The notes beneath the pieces were generated by a model. It did not search any database. It worked only from the letters and a program-made list of their open reading frames with translations, and was not told the DNA's origin. From Micropterus salmoides (Eukaryota > Chordata > Actinopteri > Centrarchiformes > Centrarchidae): DNA of 64,000 bases. A program made the translations under genes and the position numbers. The first letter of the stretch is position 1. Every line of letters starts with the position of its first letter. The stretch lies in assembly GCF_014851395.1 (NCBI RefSeq), contig NW_024040040.1, positions 22,921,000-22,984,999 of the forward strand, in the 5' to 3' direction. Shown in pieces: positions 1 to 12,574 of the stretch.

Positions 1-2395
1 TGGCAACAGGAAGTGACTTTTAACGAAGCAGCCCCCGCCGCACGTTTACCTACGTGCACGAATTTTCTGTGGTACGTGTATCTTGTCCAGACGCACAAAA
101 AAGCCTCTTGGAGCGATGCCCTAAAATCAACAGGAAGTCGGCCATTTTGAATTTTACGTCAAATTTTGGATGATTTACACACTTCGTACTTTAACGAACT
201 CCTCCTAGGGATTTAGTCCGACCGACTTCAAATTTGTGCTGTGCCTTCTAAAGGCATTGAAGATGAAAAGTTGTGCTATTTGCGAGTTTTCGTCAATGGG
301 TGTGTCCGTGGCGTGGCGTCAGAGATCAAGTCTTCGCCATGACACAGGAAGTTGTTGTAACTTCAGTGTACATGCTCACATCTGAACCAAACTTTACGTG
401 CTTGATAACTCTCCCACCCCGTATGGAGGACCGATCCTGACACAGTCAGAAATAAATACAGAAATAAATAAATGCTCAATAAATAAATAAGCATCCAATT
501 AAATACACAAAAAAATAAAGTAAATAAATAAATGTAGGTAGTAATTAAATTATACAAGGAGACATAAATGTATATATTTTAATTAGTGCCTTTACTTATT
601 CACCTTTGTTATAATTACCTTATTTGTTTATTCAACTTTATTTATTACTAATTTTTTTAATGTATTTATTTATGTGTGTGTTTTAATATTTTTGTCTGTT
701 TTATTCTTCCTTTGTATTTATTTACCTTATTTATTTTCACCCATGGTATTTATTTCTGCCTGTCTTTTTAAATTTTTGTATGCATTTCTGCCTCATTATG
801 CAAATGAGGAGGGGCTGTGTCTCAAGGGGTCATCTTCTCTGCTATTGGTGGACCAGTCAGACAGGAGAGCTCCTACTCTGCCTGCAGACATCAACGATCT
901 TGCCCCTCACACAGTCAGATGGCTTCCTTCAGTGCGCTGAGGTGTTTAACAACTCTGAAGACAATACTACCAGCAATGTCTTCCTTCTCTTTTCACGTAG
1001 ACGCTCCGACAGACAGTGCTTTCAGTTTGCTGCATGCATGGACACAGAACTGCGGTATAGGGAGAAGCACACGGTCAGCTGGCTGCAGCTAAATCTGGAG
1101 TGCACTCGTATTCAATTCTGTATGGTAAATTCAGTTTTAACGGAGCAGAGCGAGCTGACAGGCAGAGTTAGAGACTTTTTCTGTCCGTTTCTCTCTTTAC
1201 AAAGACGCATGTTGCAGTCAGAGTCTTCTCTGAGATGAGATGCGAGCACACATACAACACAATTTATCAAATTACACAACGGATATACAGTATGAAAATA
1301 AGATTGATTGGATTATACTCACAGGAAGTATAAAACCTGTTACATGCGTAACACAGTAATGTCAGGGAAATTACTTTACTTAGATTAAGTACTGCAGTTG
1401 TACATTTGAAATACCTTCCTACCTTTCTGATAGGAAGCCTTCTTGAGGTGGTATAAAACATTTCTTCTTATATTCTGATTTGAGTTGTGGACAACTATGA
1501 CCACATGAATTAAAAAAAAAACATTTCACTGCCCAAGTCAGCTATAACACAAGTCTTGTTCATCAGACTACATGCTGTGGACAGATTTTGTCCCAGGATT
1601 TATTATGCATTTCTTCTTCTTCGTTGCATGATTTAGAATAATAAGGTGAGAAATGGGTCTATTCTGAGTTCATCCTGCACTGCAGCAGCTAATAAAGTCC
1701 ATTTAATCCCAAAAACGCTTTTCTTTTAGGCAGGCTGGAGCAGAAAACAACTCACCTTTCTCAAGTTGTACAGTAATGTCACATGTGTATGAAGGTGGAT
1801 CAAACAAGCTAATCTTAAATGTCAAAGTAGAGAGGAGCCTAGTAGGCCTATTTATTTTCATTCATTACACAATATGAATAAGCTATGCAGACAGTTGTAA
1901 AGAAAGAACATCTTTTTCTTCTGTTCTCTACTTGTTATAGTTACACAGTATTAGGGGTGTGGGCTGTATTAAAAGTATCCACTGTTCTCCCATGCTCTAA
2001 CACACAGTAACGATGAAATGTGTGCTGTTCTCACATTCTTCCTCTGTATGTACACATAAACAACAAGGCAGGGAAATATAAAAGGAATTTATTTTATTGT
2101 TTGGGTACATTATTGTTCAGTGTACATGCTCACATCTGAAACAAACTTTACGTGCTTGATAACTCTCCCACCCGCAGACATCTACACGTCAATACCGATT
2201 TATATTCATAGCGGCAAGTGCTATGTAGCTCCACATAGGGGACACAGGAAGTGACATATAGCACCTTCATGCGGCGTCAACCGCGTAGGAAATTCACAGC
2301 CGCACCGGCAGAGCTCCAGAATATGCAACTCGGCCGGCTCACGCGGACGCGCTTACAAGTGCGAGGGCCCGCCCAACGCTGCTTGCAGCTTTAAT
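1..2395 (+). repeat. Repeat X, copy A (left end cut by window)
   Basis: This non-coding repeat family recurs about nine times in the window and I do not recognise a published name with confidence. The copy begins inside one of the roughly 460-bp modules (ending near 350). It continues through an AT-rich inverted-repeat segment (373-770), a segment with the octamer ATGCAAAT at 798-805, and a region with TTTTAGGCAGGCTGGAGC. It ends in a GC-rich terminus running from CAGACATCTACACG near 2175 to GCTTGCAGCTTTAA at about 2382-2395. No long conserved protein is present. Bases 1-3230 recur at about 3932-7170 with few differences, so this is one unit of a tandem duplication. Confidence 0.85.
373..770. 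repeat. AT-rich inverted-repeat segment (MITE-like)
   Basis: The left edge reads CAGTCAGAAATAAATACAG and the right edge reads TATTTATTTCTGCCTGTC, which are imperfect reverse complements enclosing very AT-rich DNA full of AAATAAATAAATG and its complement. It is repeated at about 4377-4698 and, split by the solo LTR, at about 7371-8320. It is absent from the X copies at 23.5 kb and 47.6 kb, so it is probably an insertion into one X lineage that was then duplicated. No coding capacity is seen. Confidence 0.5.
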
Positions 2396-5300
2396 TTTTT
2401 TTTTTTTTTTTTTCTGCAAAGTAGGCCCAAATGACATGGCCTAAACATACTCGAAAACTCACCAAAATTTGCAAACATGTCAGAACCGGTGAAAAATTTC
2501 GTATTCTACAAGTTTCGCACATGGGCGTGGCAAAATGACTCGCTAGCGCCACCTAGAAAATTGGAAAGATTAGCCCCTCGTTCACGTTCAACCTACATGT
2601 ACGAAATTTTCTGGGGACATGTATCGTATCAAGACGCACAAAAAAGCCTCAAGAACCCATAGCCTAAAGTCAACAGGAAGTCGGCCATTTTGAATTTTAT
2701 GGCCATTTTTGGATGATTTACACACTTCGTACTTTAACGAACTCCTCCTAGGGATTTAGTCGGATCGACGTCAAATTTCTGCTGTGCCTTCTAAAGGCAT
2801 TGACGATGAAAAGTTGTGCTATTTGCGAGTTTTCGTCAATGGGCGTGTCCGTGGCGTCGATGATTCGCAATGAAACAGGAAGTTGTTGTAACTTCAGTGT
2901 ACATGCTCACATCTGGACCAAACTGTACATGTAGGATGAGAGTCCCGCCCTGAACACATGTACATGCCGACATTCACCCACAGTCATAGCGCCACCTGCT
3001 GGCAACAGAAAGTGACCTTTAACGAAGCAGCCCCCGCCGCACGTTTCACCTACGTGCACGAATTTTCTGTGGTACGTGTATCTTGTCCAGACGCACAAAA
3101 AAGTCTCTTGGAGCCATAGCCTAAACCCAACAGGAAGTCGGCCATTTTGAATTTTACGTCAAATTTTGGATGATTTACACACTTCGTACTTTAACGAACT
3201 CCTCCTAGGGATTTAGTCCGACCGACCTCAAATTTGCTGTGCCTTCTAAAGGCATTGAAGATGAAAAGTTGTGCTATTTGCAAGTTTTCGTCAATGGGCG
3301 TGTCCGTGGCGTGGCGTCAAAGATCAACTCTTCGCCATGACACGGAAGTTGTCGTAACTTCAGTGTACATGCTCACATCTGGACCAAACTGTACATGTAG
3401 GATGAGAGTCCCGCCCTGAACACATGTACATGCTGACATTCACCCACAGTCATAGCGCCACCTGCTGGCAACAGGAAGTGACTTTTAACGAAGCAGCCCC
3501 CGCCGCACGTTTACCTACGTGCACGAATTTTCTGTGGTACGTGTATCTTGTCCAGACGCACAAAAAAGCCTCTTGGAGCGATGCCTAAAATCAACAGGAA
3601 GTCGGCCATTTTGAATTTTACGTCAAATTTTGGATGATTTACACACTTCGTACTTTAACGAACTCCTCCTAGGGATTTAGTCCGACCGACCTCAAATTTG
3701 TGCTGTGCCTTCTAAAGGCATTGAAGATGAAAAGTTGTGCTATTTGCAAGTTTTCGTCAATGGGCGTGTCCGTGGCGTGGCGTCAAAGATCAACTCTTCG
3801 CCATGACACGGAAGTTGTCGTAACTTCAGTGTACATGCTCACATCTGGACCAAACTGTACATGTAGGATGAGAGTCCCGCCCTGAACACATGTACATGCT
3901 GACATTCACAGACAGTCATAGCGCCACCTGCTGGCAACAGGAAGTGACTTTTAACGAAGCAGCCCCCGCCGCACGTTTTACCTACGTGCACGAATTTTCT
4001 GTGGTACGTGTATCTTGTCCAGACGCACAAAAAAGCCTCTTGGAGCGATGCCCTAAAATCAACAGGAAGTCGGCCATTTTGAATTTTACGTCAAATTTTG
4101 GATGATTTACACACTTCGTACTTTAACGAACTCCTCCTAGGGATTTAGTCCGACCGACTTCAAATTTGTGCTGTGCCTTCTAAAGGCATTGAAGATGAAA
4201 AGTTGTGCTATTTGCGAGTTTTCGTCAATGGGTGTGTCCGTGGCGTGGCGTCAGAGATCAAGTCTTCGCCATGACACAGGAAGTTGTTGTAACTTCAGTG
4301 TACATGCTCACATCTGAACCAAACTTTACGTGCTTGATAACTCTCCCACCCCGCTATGGAGGACCGATCCTGACACAGTCAGAAATAAATACAGAAATAA
4401 ATAAATGCTCAATAAATAAATAAGCATCCAATTAAATACACAAAAAAATAAGTAAATAAATAAATGTAGGTAGTAATTAAATTATACAAGGAGACATAAA
4501 TGTATATATTTTAATTAGTGCCTTTACTTATTCACCTTTGTTATAATTACCTTATTTGTTTATTCAACTTTATTTATTACTAATTTTTTTAATGTATTTA
4601 TTTATGTGTGTGTTTTAATATTTTTGTCTGTTTTATTCTTCCTTTGTATTTATTTACCTTATTTATTTTCACCCATGGTATTTATTTCTGCCTGTCTTAA
4701 ATTTTTGTATGCATTTCTGCCTCATTATGCAAATGAGGAGGGGCTGTGTCTCAAGGGGTCATCTTCTCTGCTATTGGTGGACCAGTCAGACAGGAGAGCT
4801 CCTACTCTGCCTGCAGACATCAACGATCTTGCCCCTCACACAGTCAGATGGCTTCCTTCAGTGCGCTGAGGTGTTTAACAACTCTGAAGACAATACTACC
4901 AGCAATGTCTTCCTTCTCTTTTCACGTAGAAGCACCGACAGACAGTGCTTTCAGTTTGCTGCATGCATGGACACAGAACTGCGGTATAGGGAGAAGCACA
5001 CGGTCAGCTGGCTGCAGCTAAATCTGGAGTGCACTCGTATTCAATTCTGTATGGTAAATTCAGTTTTAACGGAGCAGAGCGAGCTGACAGGCAGAGTTAG
5101 AGACTTTTTCTGTCCGTTTCTCTCTTTACAAAGACGCATGTTGCAGTCAGAGTCTTCTCTGAGATGCGAGCACGACATACAACACAATTTATCAAATTAC
5201 ACAACGGATATACAGTATGAAAATAAGATTGATTGGATTATACTCACAGGAAGTATAAAACCTCTTACATGGGTCTATTAAAAGTAAAGTAACACAAAAA

Positions 5301-6346
5301 TGTCAGGGAAATTACTTTACTTAGATTTAAGTACTGCAGTTGTACATTTGAAATACCTTCCTACCTTTCTGATAGGAAGCCTTCTTGAGGTGGTATAAAA
5401 CATTTCTTCTTATATTCTGATTTGAGTTGTGGACAACTATGACCACATGAATTAAAAAAACATTTCACTGCCCAAGTCAGCTATAACACAAGTCTTGATC
5501 ATCAGACTACATGCTGTACAGTATTTGTGGACAGATTTTGTCCCAGGATTTCTTATGCATTTCTTCTTCTTCGTTGCATGATTTAGAATAATAAGGTGAG
5601 AAATGGGTCTATTCTGAGTTCATCCTGCACTGCAGCAGCTAATAAAGTCCATTTAATCCCAAAACGCTTTTCTTTTAGGCAGGCTGGAGCAGAAAACAAC
5701 TCACCTTTCTCAAGTTGTACAGTAATGTCACATGTGTATGAAGGTGGATCAAACAAGCTAATCTTAAATGTCAAAGTAGAGAGGAGCCTAGTAGGCCTAT
5801 TTATTTTCATTCATTACACAATATGAATAAGCTATGCAGACAGTTGTAAAGAAAGAACATCTTTTTCTTCTGTTCTCTACTTGTTATAGTTACACAGTAT
5901 TAGGGGTGTGGGCTGTATTAAAAGTATCCACTGTTCTCCCATGCTCTAACACACAGTAACGATGAAATGTGTGCTGTTCTCACATTCTTCCTCTGTATGT
6001 ACACATAAACAACAAGGCAGGGAAATATAAAAGGAATTTATTTTATTGTTTGGGTACATTATTGTTCAGTGTACATGCTCACATCTGAAACAAACTTTAC
6101 GTGCTTGATAACTCTCCCACCACGCAGACATCTACACGTCAATACCGATTTATATTCATAGCGGCAAGTGCTATGTAGCTCCACACAGGGGACACAGGAA
6201 GTGACATATAACACCTTCATGCGGCGTCATAACCGCGTAGCAAATTCACAGCCGCACCGGCAGAGCTCCAGAATATGCAACTCGGCCGGCTCACACGCGG
6301 ACGCGCTTATAAGTGCGAGGGCCCGCCCAACGCTGCTTGCAGCTTT
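2396..6346 (+). repeat. Repeat X, copy B (complete unit without minisatellite end)
   Basis: The copy starts with a T run and TCTGCAAAGTAGGCCC, then has four tandem modules of about 460 bp. The landmark GGATGATTTACACACTTCG recurs near 2711, 3168, 3632 and 4099 (spacings of about 457-467 bp). These are followed by the AT-rich segment, the octamer segment (4727-4734) and the terminus GCTTGCAGCTTTAATT at about 6331-6346. It is joined head to tail to copies A and C. It lacks the GGGCCCGAGCACGACC minisatellite found at the left end of other copies. Short reading frames here are chance products of the repeat. Confidence 0.85.
2989..3934 (-). promoter_or_regulatory. Three CTCF-consensus motifs in repeat X modules
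   Basis: The minus strand reads CCAGCAGGTGGCGC at 3002-2989, 3468-3455 and 3934-3921, once per module. Each fits all 14 positions of the vertebrate CTCF core consensus CCASYAGRKGGCRS and is followed by TATGACT. All three point the same way. Binding is inferred only; no occupancy can be seen from sequence. Confidence 0.45.
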
Positions 6347-6913
6347 AATTATTTTTTTTTCTGCAAAGTAAGCCCAACTGACATGGCCTAAACATACTCG
6401 AAAACTCACCAAAATTTGCAAACATGTCAGAACCGGTGAAAAATTTCGTATTCTACAAGTTTCGCACATGGGCGTGGCAAAATGACTCGCTAGCGCCACC
6501 TAGAAAATTGGAAAAGATTAGAAATTAGAAATTTTCTGGGGACATGTATCATATCAAGACGCACAAAAAAGCCTCAAGAACCCATATCCTAAAGTCAACA
6601 GGAAGTCGGCAATTTTGAATTTTACGGCCATTTTTGGATGATTTACACACTTCGTACTTTAACGAACTCCTCCTAGGGATTTAGTCGGATCGACGTCAAA
6701 TTTCTGCTGTGCCTTCTAAAGGCATTGACGATGAAAAGTTGTGCTATTTGCGCGTTTTCGTCAATGGGCGTGTCCGTGGCGTCGATGATTCGCTATGAAA
6801 CAGGAAGTTGTTGTAACTTCAGTGTACATGCTCACATCTGGACCAAACTGTACATGTAGGATGAGAGTCCCGCCCTGAACACATGTACATGCCGACATTC
6901 ACCCACAGTCATA

Positions 6914-6927
6914 GCGCCACCTGCTGG
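6914..6927 (-). promoter_or_regulatory. CTCF-consensus motif in repeat X copy C
   Basis: Minus-strand CCAGCAGGTGGCGC, identical to the sites in copy B and in the same orientation. Function not shown. Confidence 0.4.
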
Positions 6928-7490
6928 CAACAGAAAGTGACCTTTAACGAAGCAGCCCCCGCCGCACGTTTCACCTACGTGCACGAATTTTCTGTGGTAC
7001 GTGTATCTTGTCCAGACGCACAAAAAAGTCTCTTGGAGCCATAGCCTAAACCCAACAGGAAGTCGGCCATTTTGAATTTTACGTCAAATTTTGGATGATT
7101 TACACACTTCGTACTTTAACGAACTCCTCCTAGGGATTTAGTCCGACCGACTTCAAATTTGTGCTGTGCCTTCTAAAGGCATTGAAGATGAAAAGTTGTG
7201 CTATTTGCGAGTTTTCGACAATGGGTGTGTCCGTGGCGTGGCGTCAAAGATCAACTCTTCGCCATGACACAGGAAGTTGTTGTAACTTAAGTGTACATGC
7301 TCACATCTGAACCAAACTTTACGTGCTTGATAACTCTCCCACCCCGCTATGGAGGACCGATCCTGACACAGTCAGAAATAAATACAGAAATAAATAAATG
7401 CTCAATAAATAAATAAGCATCCAATTAAATACACAAATAATAAAGTAAATAAATAAACTTTGGTAGTAACTAAATTATGCAAGGAGACAT

Positions 7491-8212
7491 TGTTACGGCT
7501 GCCACCGCCCCCACCTGTATTTGCCTGTGCTTTTAAGTAGGCTATCGGGTATGCTGAGCAGGCTGTGCAAGCCCACGCGGAGGATTGGCTGCACAAGGAG
7601 AGAAGGTCCCGCCTACTTCCTGGGTTTCCAGTGACCATGCCCTCGATTGGTGCGGCATGCTCTACGGGCCAATCAAAGGGCGACAGTGACAACCACCACC
7701 TGCTTAAAAGCCTGCCGGGTTTGCCATTGGAGGCAGCAATCTGACCCGAGTTGCTTGCCTTGGGAACGCATGTCATAGAGCTTGTAGTAGTGTTTTGTAA
7801 CCCGTGCCAGACTTTGTGTCTTGACTTTGTGTGTTTCACTGTGTGAAGGTAAGAGAGTGGGCCAGGCTTAAGCTTAGATATAACTGACACCTTTCTTGCA
7901 CACACCATAGTTGTTTTATGTTAGTTTTCACCAGGTTCAGGGGTGCTGTGCGCTTTGTGTTTTGTGTTTTTTCAAATGCTGTAGGTTAGTGAGCTTTTGG
8001 TTTATTCTTGTTTTTGTTAGTACCTCTGTAAGCAGTAATCCTCCTTTTGAGGATCTCCTTTTGTTATAATTGTTTGTTGATTTCCACAGCACCCATTGGC
8101 CCATCCTCTGTTTGTGCTCCACTTGCGTTATTTCAAATAAATATCCTTTCAAACCAACAACATCTGGTTTATGTTTATGTCCCTATATCCCTAGACACCT
8201 CGGGACGTAACA
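7491..8212 (+). mobile_element. Solo LTR of a retrotransposon, 722 bp, 4-bp target duplication
   Basis: The element begins TGTTACG and ends CGTAACA, the TG...CA termini of an LTR with 7-bp inverted ends. It is flanked on both sides by ACAT (7487-7490 and 8213-8216). The unoccupied site GAGACATAAATG, with a single ACAT, is present in both paralogous X copies (near 555 and near 4495), so the insertion is proven by an empty site. An AATAAA lies near 8137. No internal gag-pol region remains, as expected after LTR-LTR recombination. The TG-TTACGG start and 4-bp duplication suit Ty3/Gypsy elements of fish, but family and orientation are inferred. Confidence 0.85.
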
Positions 8213-8320
8213 ACATAAATGTATATATTTTAATTAGTGCCTTTACTTATTCACCTTTGTTATAATTACCTTATTTATTTATTCTCCGTTATAATCTTCA
8301 ACTTTATTAACGTTATTAAT

Positions 8321-8569
8321 TTTTTCACATGCAATCCTGTTACGTGCATCGTGCGCATTTCGCGGGAGCTCGCATTGCCAACATTTATATACTACTCTCA
8401 TGTACTTGAAACAGAAATTGTAATTCATTCCTTTCCATCCACGTCATCTGAATACCACTGATGAACACAGAAAATGAACGCCAGCTCTGCTGAGCTTTTC
8501 AGCCTCTTTGCAGCTCATTGTTATGGTTGTTTGGCCCGCAGGCTCCACTCCCATCAGCATAGTTCCCAG
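8321..8569. other. Unassigned sequence
   Basis: Mixed-composition DNA between the broken end of repeat X and an L2 tail. The part from about 8500 may be a diverged continuation of the L2 3' region. No gene recognised. Confidence 0.4.
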
Positions 8570-8776
8570 TTGAGGCAGATGGCTGCCCACCTGGAGTCAT
8601 GGTTCTGTCTAGGTTTCTACCTGCTTGCCTCTGTCGCCAAGTGCTTGCTGATGGTGGGAATTGTTGGGTCTCTGTAAATAGTATTACAAAGAGTACAGTC
8701 TAGACCTGCTCTATATAACTGCAGTGAGATAACTTCTGTTATGAATTGGTGCTATAGAAATAAAATTGAAATGAAC
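8570..8776 (+). mobile_element. L2 LINE, 3' end only (diverged)
   Basis: It matches the 3' untranslated region of the L2 copies elsewhere in the window: GAGGCAGATGGCTGCCCACC, TCTGTCGCCAAGTGCTTGCT and the end AAATAAAATTGAAATGAA. It is more diverged than the other copies and lacks the (ATTGA)n run, so it is an older, severely 5'-truncated insertion. Confidence 0.75.
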
Positions 8777-9685
8777 TGCTAAGCCCACTGTATATAACCT
8801 ACTCTGCAGCAAAAAAAAAGGAGACAGACACAGTTAGAGACTAGCTGGTGAACACAGTGGAGCATTCAGGAGACCAAATCAGGCCTAAAAGAGAGTGAGG
8901 AACACAACTGCAAATGAATGTTAATGTGGCTCTATGTCTGCTCGATGTACAGACAGTGTTCAAACTGCCAAACATGTTGCCCATAACTTTGCAAAAGACT
9001 GAATATTAATCACTATATGATGTTTTCACTCCCTGTGTGGAGAAGACACCCGCCGGCAGATCATAGCAGCCTGTTATCGAACTCCGTGCTGGCTCCTGCT
9101 CTTCTCTGCTGCAGCCCCACACAGTGTGTGCAGAGAGCTGAGAGCAGAGAGCTGAACTAGAGAAGATTTAAACATCAGCAGAATGAGGTTTGGTTGTCTA
9201 CACAGGGCGGCGTCTGACCTTCAAAGCGATTGCAAAATGTGGAACGAGTGAGGACAGGAAAGACCAGGCAAGAGCAGAGGAGAAAAGAGAGCGTGTTTCT
9301 TTCTTGTCACTTCCAGTTTTTCAAACATTTCCAGGTTTCCTTTGTACAAACATGTGGCACTGCTTAAAGTTCCATTATTCAAGGTATAAAGGGTGTTACT
9401 GTATATTAAAAGGCATTGTTAAGTACTGGGTAGAAAACAATTACACTGACAAAACAAACATCTGAGAAATATAATACATAGTGCTGAGTAAGACATAATT
9501 GGGCTTGAGGTTACAGACAGCACATGCATTGTACAAAACCTGCTCTAAAGCACCAGGAGCACCATACTGAGAGCAGTCGAGGTTCTTTTACTCAGCAGAA
9601 AAAGCTTTACATATCAGGTGGTGTGTGATATTCCAGGCATGTGAACAGTGGTGAGGATTCTTTTTACATTTTAAAAGCCACATAT

Positions 9686-9687
<2 letters not shown>

Positions 9688-9778
<91 letters not shown>
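9688..9778. repeat. (AC)n microsatellite, about 45 units
   Basis: Uninterrupted AC dinucleotides over about 90 bp. This is the longest perfect simple repeat in the window and likely to vary in length between individuals. Confidence 0.95.
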
Positions 9779-9781
<3 letters not shown>

Positions 9782-11047
9782 CTGCTAGTGAATGTGCTGG
9801 AAATGCATAAGGATGTTTTGTGTGTGCGCATACTACACTGCACGTTCAGTGTAGAAGGGAGGAGGTACTGATGTACTTACCTTTGAACTGGTATGCATTT
9901 GTGAGCACACTGGAAATAGATCCAATATGCAGTTACTAGAATTTGGTATTTTATGCAGATACTGAATTTGACCTTTTCCCAGGAGTGGCGTAGAAAATTT
10001 AAGCGTATTCATCTGATTAGTAACAATAAATGTCAAAGATATGGTAACATCTAATGTGTTTCCAGGTGTTGGGACTACTGTATACAGTATTTGACAAAAG
10101 CCTTTAGTGTCTCAGAGGGAGCTGTGTGGAGTCTGATAAAGGTCCTCATATGATGTCACTTGAGTCAGTGTGGGCTGCAGCTGAGGCTCCATTAGCTCTA
10201 CTACCTTATTCATAATGCAGCCAAATCTCCGACCAAGCTGCCAGCCTGCGGAGTTGCAATGTGGGTAATGTATGCACCAGGTTTTGACAAGGAAGAATGT
10301 GTTGAATATCTCTGGTTCTGCTGATTGACTTTTTAAAGACCTGAAGTGAGGCGGTGCAGGAGAGCAATGCTAGATCAGCTGCTGAAGGACACCTCAGGAA
10401 CTGAGAAGGAGCATGGTTGACATTGTGTTTCATGAATGGGCTTCTTCACAGCACAGAGACTCGATGACAGACAAGGGGACTGGTCTGTGAGAGAATGGGA
10501 AATAAAATGTTCATCAATGCAGACAGGGTGGAAGGCATACAGTGAACGGACTGATGATCCTCTGATTCCCCTCTAACGTCTCACACTGGAGCTGCTTTTA
10601 GTGTAAAAATGCTTTATGAATTACTCTTGGCTTCTCCTAACTCGGACAGTTAGGAGAAAGTCTCATCCTTGAGATAATTGCTGAATACAGATTAAAATAG
10701 GCTGATTTATATTCTTTCAACTACATATCTTGTTGTTATTGTCACTAATTGAATTTCAGTTTTATGATTATATTTACTTTGGTGTCGTTTTATTTTATTT
10801 TTCACTCTAACATGTCCCACACACTACATGTGTCATCTCCATCTTATTCAAAAATGTTTAGGCCTACCCGATGTCATGTGTTTATTTGTTAAAAGAAGAT
10901 TATCTGCCATCAAAATCCAGGACTGACCAGAGGCATTTACTACGAAACAAGTTCAACATTCCCACATATATGTTCGTTATCTGGCTTCATTAACCCTAAT
11001 GGCTGCCATCAGGCTCTTTGGTCAGTACATCAACCCAGGGTTTCCCT

Positions 11048-11179
11048 GTTCATATAAAAGAGCCACTGTTTGCAGCAGATGACCAATGGCAGACAAGGAC
11101 AGGTCTACTGGCAGTTCACATAAAAGAGCCACTGTTTGCAGCAGATGACCAATGGCAGACAAGGACAGGTCTACTGGCA
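11048..11179. repeat. 66-bp direct tandem duplication
   Basis: Two adjacent 66-bp copies starting GTTCATATAAAAGAGCC and GTTCACATAAAAGAGCC differ at one visible base, which suggests a recent duplication in otherwise single-copy DNA. Confidence 0.9.
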
Positions 11180-12574
11180 GCAGAGCAGCATATTTTACAA
11201 ACAGCAAACAATATTAGACAGATACGAAGATTAACACGTAATCCAGCTGAAAGCATCGCAGCTGCAGCTGCCACATGCAGGACGACTGAACATCTCCCAC
11301 TGTGTGAATGTGGAAGGTATCAGGCTGATATCAGTGTGCATCATCAGGGCACCAGGAGATCTGACTAAAATTACATCTGTGTGTTCAATTAAATGAACGT
11401 GTTCCTTACATGCATGCTTTAGTAGCCTTATTCTTTCAGCTGCAGTGGCTGTGTGTCAAGTTTCTACATTAAAAGCCTTGAGGGACTGAGCAACTAACTT
11501 TAAGAACTTCTCATCATTCCAGATTAATTTATTTAATGCGCATTAAGCATAAAGCTTTATAAAGCAACAAAACCAAAAATGTGTTCATGCCATAAAAAGT
11601 GCTCAAATAGTGGTGAAACAGTTACTTAAAACTCACCTCATTAGCTGCTCAGATAGCAGTTAGGTGGGTGCTACATGAACAGTCTCTATACAAGTAATAA
11701 ATCCAACCTAAAGTGATAATAAACTTATTTATATTAAACTTATTGAGCACCAAAATATAGGCTCAAATTATTCAGCCTAGCATAAAAATAAAACGGACAT
11801 CACTCACAGCATAAAAGCAGCATATAAAAACAGTCTCCTACAGATGGTGACGACATTTCCCAGGATAACTGATTGGTCAGTAGGCGGTGCTTTTATATTG
11901 CTGATCTCTTATCTCCAACATGAGCTGCTCCGGAGCAGGTTAGTCATTCAGCTTCAGTTACCATGGCAACGTACCCAGTAAGAAGTGAAGCACCGTTGTA
12001 GGACTGAAAACCCAGAGTTAACCCTGACATTACCTTGTTAAGCTCACTTCATAGCACAGGCCCAGGATCTTTTTGGCACATAAGATGCTCTAGAACAGCT
12101 GCAAACTAAATCACAGGAGCAATTTTGATTGACTGAGCAACAATCATTTGTAAAACATGATGAACTATAATGTGAATAAAACGTAGTTTTCCTTAAAACC
12201 CTGTGAATTTATCACTCCATCCTCTGCTCAAGCCACATAACAGCTCTCACTTTACATAGAGCCATGACCCTAAAGTGACTTATCACACTTTTTATTCCTT
12301 TTAGTGAAAGTAAGTAGTGATTGTCCACCGGGCTCTGAGCCCTGCCAGAACATGTGATCACACAGCAGCATTCTGTGCGCGACCACTGACAGAGGACCAA
12401 AGCTGCTGCATGGTGTCAGCGGGACCTGAAAAATCGCGCCCCCGCCAACACAGCCCTGTTTGTGGTGTAAAGATCCACCTGTGAGATAATGTTAGTTGGG
12501 TAGTAGTTCTATAATGAAAAAAAAAATCACATCATCACTTGGATTTTAATGGCAGTGAACAAAATCAAATGACG

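Larger units (their letters stand above)
6347..8320 (+). repeat. Repeat X, copy C (3'-truncated, split by a solo LTR)
   Basis: The copy starts with a T run and TCTGCAAAGTAAGCCC and has two modules (landmark GGATGATTTACACACTTCG near 6637 and 7094). A short deletion near 6520 removes the stretch that reads CCCCTCGTTCACG in copy B. It then enters the AT-rich segment, which is interrupted at 7491-8212 by an LTR and resumes as far as about 8320, where similarity to copies A and B stops. Confidence 0.8.
8777..12574. other. Intergenic DNA downstream of prkx, no gene recognised
   Basis: Apart from a CA microsatellite and a 66-bp direct duplication, I see no repeat family shared with the rest of the window and no reading frame with recognisable domains. 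The reading frames of 60-116 codons here show no splice-site or codon pattern that would support a gene. Confidence 0.5.

Noticed and set aside
780..1238. 152-codon frame recurring at 4709-5281 (190 codons) and in part at 49204-49476
   Set aside because: Conservation follows from the recent tandem duplication; no domain, and an overlapping frame is equally well kept.
2907..3098. 63-codon minus-strand frame present in many X modules (MCVWTRYTYHRKFVHVGETC...)
   Set aside because: Repeats with the module; variants include stops and frame changes in other modules, and CTCF-like and other DNA motifs explain the conserved bases better than coding.
7402..7908. 168-codon minus-strand frame
   Set aside because: It crosses the boundary between repeat X and the solo LTR and runs antisense to no known LTR product, so it is a chance frame.
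9588..9871. Frames made of Cys-Val or Thr-His repeats
   Set aside because: They are translations of the CA microsatellite.
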